Assembly (NCBI GenBank): GCA_964405075.1 | Contig: CAYOMP010000127.1 | Coordinates: forward strand, 1-7,996 | DNA length: 7,996 nucleotides | DNA from: CAYOMP01 sp964405075 | GTDB taxonomy: Bacteria > Bacillota > Clostridia > Lachnospirales > Lachnospiraceae | Direction: 5' to 3' | Shown here: positions 6,486-7,996 of the stretch, in pieces | How the letters are laid out: each line of letters opens with the position of its first letter | Position numbering within the stretch: position 1 is the stretch's first letter | Position numbers and translations under genes: made by a program | Notes under the pieces: model-generated | Seen by the model: only the letters and a program-made list of their open reading frames with translations | Told to the model about the DNA's origin: nothing | Databases searched by the model: none

Positions 6486-7364
6486 TTACGCCCTCCTTTT
6501 AATTATTGAAAACAATAAGTTAATAAGCAAAATAAATACAAACAATACAACACCTGTTGCGATTAATGCTTCTCTGTGTAAACCTGATGCATATCCCATT
6601 TCTATTACTATATTAGCCGTAAGAGTTCTCACGCCCTGTAATATTCCTTTTGGCATTCTAGCCTGATTACCGGCTACCATAATTACAGCCATAGTTTCTC
6701 CAATCACACGTCCAATCCCTAATACTATGCCTGCTCCGATACCTGACTTAGCCGCAGGCAAAACTACCTTGAACATACTTCTCTCTTTATCTATTCCTAA
6801 GGCTAATGAGCCTTCATAATAGCTATCTGGCACAGCTCTAATTGCAGCTTCAGACACACCAATAATAGTTGGCAAAATCATAATTCCGAGCAAAATAGAG
6901 GCTGTAAGCATAGAACTACCATTAGCATCAAATTTTTCAAATATATCTCTAACGAGTGGCACAATAATTACCAATCCGAAAAAGCCATATACTACTGATG
7001 GAATTCCTGCCATTAATTCAACTGCCGGCTTTAGTATTTTATATAGTCTGTCTGGACAATACTTAGCCATAAACACTGCCATAAATACCCCTACTGGGAC
7101 ACCCAGAATGATAGCCCCGGCCGTTACATAGATACTTCCCAAAATCATCGGGAAAACTCCAAATATATTATTACTTGGTTTCCATACTTTCCCACATAAA
7201 AATTCAAATACTCCAATCTTCTGAATCGCCGGAATTCCATTTGCAAATAAAAATATGCAGATGAGCAGCACTGCAATAATAGATGCACATGCTGCTAATA
7301 AGAAGATTATTTCAAAGAATTTTTCTTTTGCTTCCCTTATAAATTCTTTATTATTTTCTTTCAT
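6486..7364 (-). CDS. pstC: Phosphate ABC transporter permease PstC
   Basis: A 292-residue inner-membrane permease, partner of PstA. TM1 is about residues 17-41, followed by a periplasmic-side stretch with GKVWKPSNNIFGVFPMI, a characteristic PstC signature. Further membrane segments lie near 74-100, 117-137, 152-170, 210-230 and 265-287. The EAA loop is about 171-209 (SEAAIRAVPDSYYEGSLALG and on to LPAAKSGI). PVELMAG-type core sequence and GRVIGETMAV match the family. The ATG at 7364 has AAGGA (7374-7378) 9 nt upstream, overlapping the pstS stop. The gene starts 15 bp after pstS. Its terminal codons AAA AGG AGG GCG double as the pstA ribosome binding site, which ties the translation of the two permeases. 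Confidence 0.97.
   Translation of the reverse strand: MKENNKEFIREAKEKFFEIIFLLAACASIIAVLLICIFLFANGIPAIQKIGVFEFLCGKVWKPSNNIFGVFPMILGSIYVTAGAIILGVPVGVFMAVFMAKYCPDRLYKILKPAVELMAGIPSVVYGFFGLVIIVPLVRDIFEKFDANGSSMLTASILLGIMILPTIIGVSEAAIRAVPDSYYEGSLALGIDKERSMFKVVLPAAKSGIGAGIVLGIGRVIGETMAVIMVAGNQARMPKGILQGVRTLTANIVIEMGYASGLHREALIATGVVLFVFILLINLLFSIIKRRA
6491..6497 (-). promoter_or_regulatory. pstA ribosome binding site embedded in the pstC 3' end
   Basis: AGGAGGG on the minus strand lies inside the last pstC codons (K-R-R-A) and 7 nt before the pstA ATG at 6483. It selects the first of two nearby ATGs and implies coupled translation of the two permeases. Confidence 0.8.
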
Positions 7365-7379
7365 CTTGCTTATTCCTTA

Positions 7380-7996
7380 TTATTTGGCTACTTCTTCCCA
7401 AGTAGTTGTTTCACCTACAAATATGTTCATAACCTGTTCTGTAGTTAAATCTTCAACAACATTTGAGTTATTAACAATTACTGCGATACCATCCATTGCA
7501 ATTGTAGTTGCTTCAACACCTGTTTCAGTATCTTTCAAACCTCTTGAAGCCATACCAATATCGCAAATTCCTTCAATTGTTGAAGTTACACCTGTTGTTG
7601 AATCACTTGTCTGAATTTCGATTTCTGCATTTGCATTAACTGCTTCATAAGCTTCTTTTAATTTTTCCATTACTGGAGACACTGATGAAGAACCAGCTAC
7701 TACAACTTTTCCAGCAGCTTCTGTACCTGCAAAAGCTTCACCTTCGCTAGAAATGTATCCGTTTTCATCAATTACAGCCTGACCTTCAGCACTCATAATG
7801 AAATTGATAAAATCTTTAGCAACTTCACTTAATCCATCTTTTGTTACAATATTGAATGGTCTGGCAATTGTATATTCACCTGATTTGATATTATCTACTG
7901 TTGCTTCAACACCATCAATTTTTACAGCCTTAACTGTATCATTTAATGAACCTAATGAAATATAACCAATTGAATATTCATCACCGGCAACTGTAG
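7380..7996 (-). CDS. pstS: Phosphate-binding protein PstS, 3' part, segments in permuted order
   Basis: The extracytoplasmic Pi-binding component that feeds PstCA. The frame is open to the right edge, so start, signal peptide and lipobox are not visible; 204 residues plus a partial codon are seen. An internal ATG at 7796 is not the start, because PstS-like sequence continues upstream. The first part (about 7750-7996) matches the canonical C-terminus: YSIGYISLGSL, a VKIDGVEATVDNIKSGEY stretch, ARPFNIVTK, FINFIMSAEGQ and ENGYIS. After an Ala/Gly/Glu-rich linker (about 7707-7748) comes the canonical N-terminal lobe: VVVAGSSSVSPVMEKL with Pi-binding serines, SDSTTG, CDIGMASRGLKD and DGIAVIVN. It then stops at GETTTWEEVAK, where a usual PstS would continue toward the SGTR Pi-binding motif. 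The stop overlaps the pstC ribosome binding site, so the end is genuine. Either a circular permutation or a tandem with a half-length second domain. Confidence 0.93.
   Translation of the reverse strand, partial: TVAGDEYSIGYISLGSLNDTVKAVKIDGVEATVDNIKSGEYTIARPFNIVTKDGLSEVAKDFINFIMSAEGQAVIDENGYISSEGEAFAGTEAAGKVVVAGSSSVSPVMEKLKEAYEAVNANAEIEIQTSDSTTGVTSTIEGICDIGMASRGLKDTETGVEATTIAMDGIAVIVNNSNVVEDLTTEQVMNIFVGETTTWEEVAK

Noticed and set aside
7380..7996. pstS as a frameshifted or truncated pseudogene because it ends mid-domain
   Set aside because: The frame is intact to the window edge, the stop overlaps the pstC ribosome binding site, and no PstS remnant lies between it and pstC. The end looks natural, fitting permutation.

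Overview
This window is one co-directional phosphate (Pi) acquisition and sensing locus; every gene lies on the minus strand. The low G+C (roughly a third), the strong AGGAGG-type ribosome binding sites, the tight gene packing and the protein sequences suggest a Gram-positive anaerobe of the Clostridia. Lachnospiraceae is my best guess from protein style alone; it is not proven.

In transcription order (high to low coordinates) the genes are pstS (3' part only, running off the right edge), pstC, pstA, pstB and phoU. Then comes an AT-rich intergenic region with a well-formed promoter and a PhoP-box-like repeat array. After it lie a Na+/Pi cotransporter-family gene with a fused PhoU-like domain, a PhoP/PhoB-type response regulator and a PhoR-type histidine kinase. 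Junctions from pstS to phoU are 15, 2 and 12 bp gaps and a 1-bp TAATG overlap, so pstSCAB-phoU is surely one transcript. The regulator and kinase are 3 bp apart. The 111-bp gap before the regulator has no convincing promoter, so transporter, regulator and kinase probably form a second transcription unit.

Together the genes cover high-affinity ATP-driven Pi import (PstSCAB), a second Na+-coupled Pi transporter, the Pst-associated signalling protein PhoU, and the two-component system that normally reads Pi limitation. The repeat array suggests that the second unit, including the two-component genes, is under PhoP autocontrol.

The most unusual points are these. (1) PstS has its segments in circularly permuted order: the canonical C-terminal part precedes the canonical N-terminal lobe, and the protein stops where a normal PstS is only half finished. 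(2) Three TTTTACA copies are phased at 0, 11 and 33 bp and abut a TTGATA-17-TAAAAT promoter, with two further copies 11 bp apart on the opposite strand over the -10 and start site. (3) PhoR lacks the cytoplasmic PAS domain through which PhoU is thought to signal in E. coli, although PhoU is present. No RNA genes, mobile elements or CRISPR arrays were seen. The only noncoding stretches are 1-69, 2080-2190, 3955-4225 and very short gaps.
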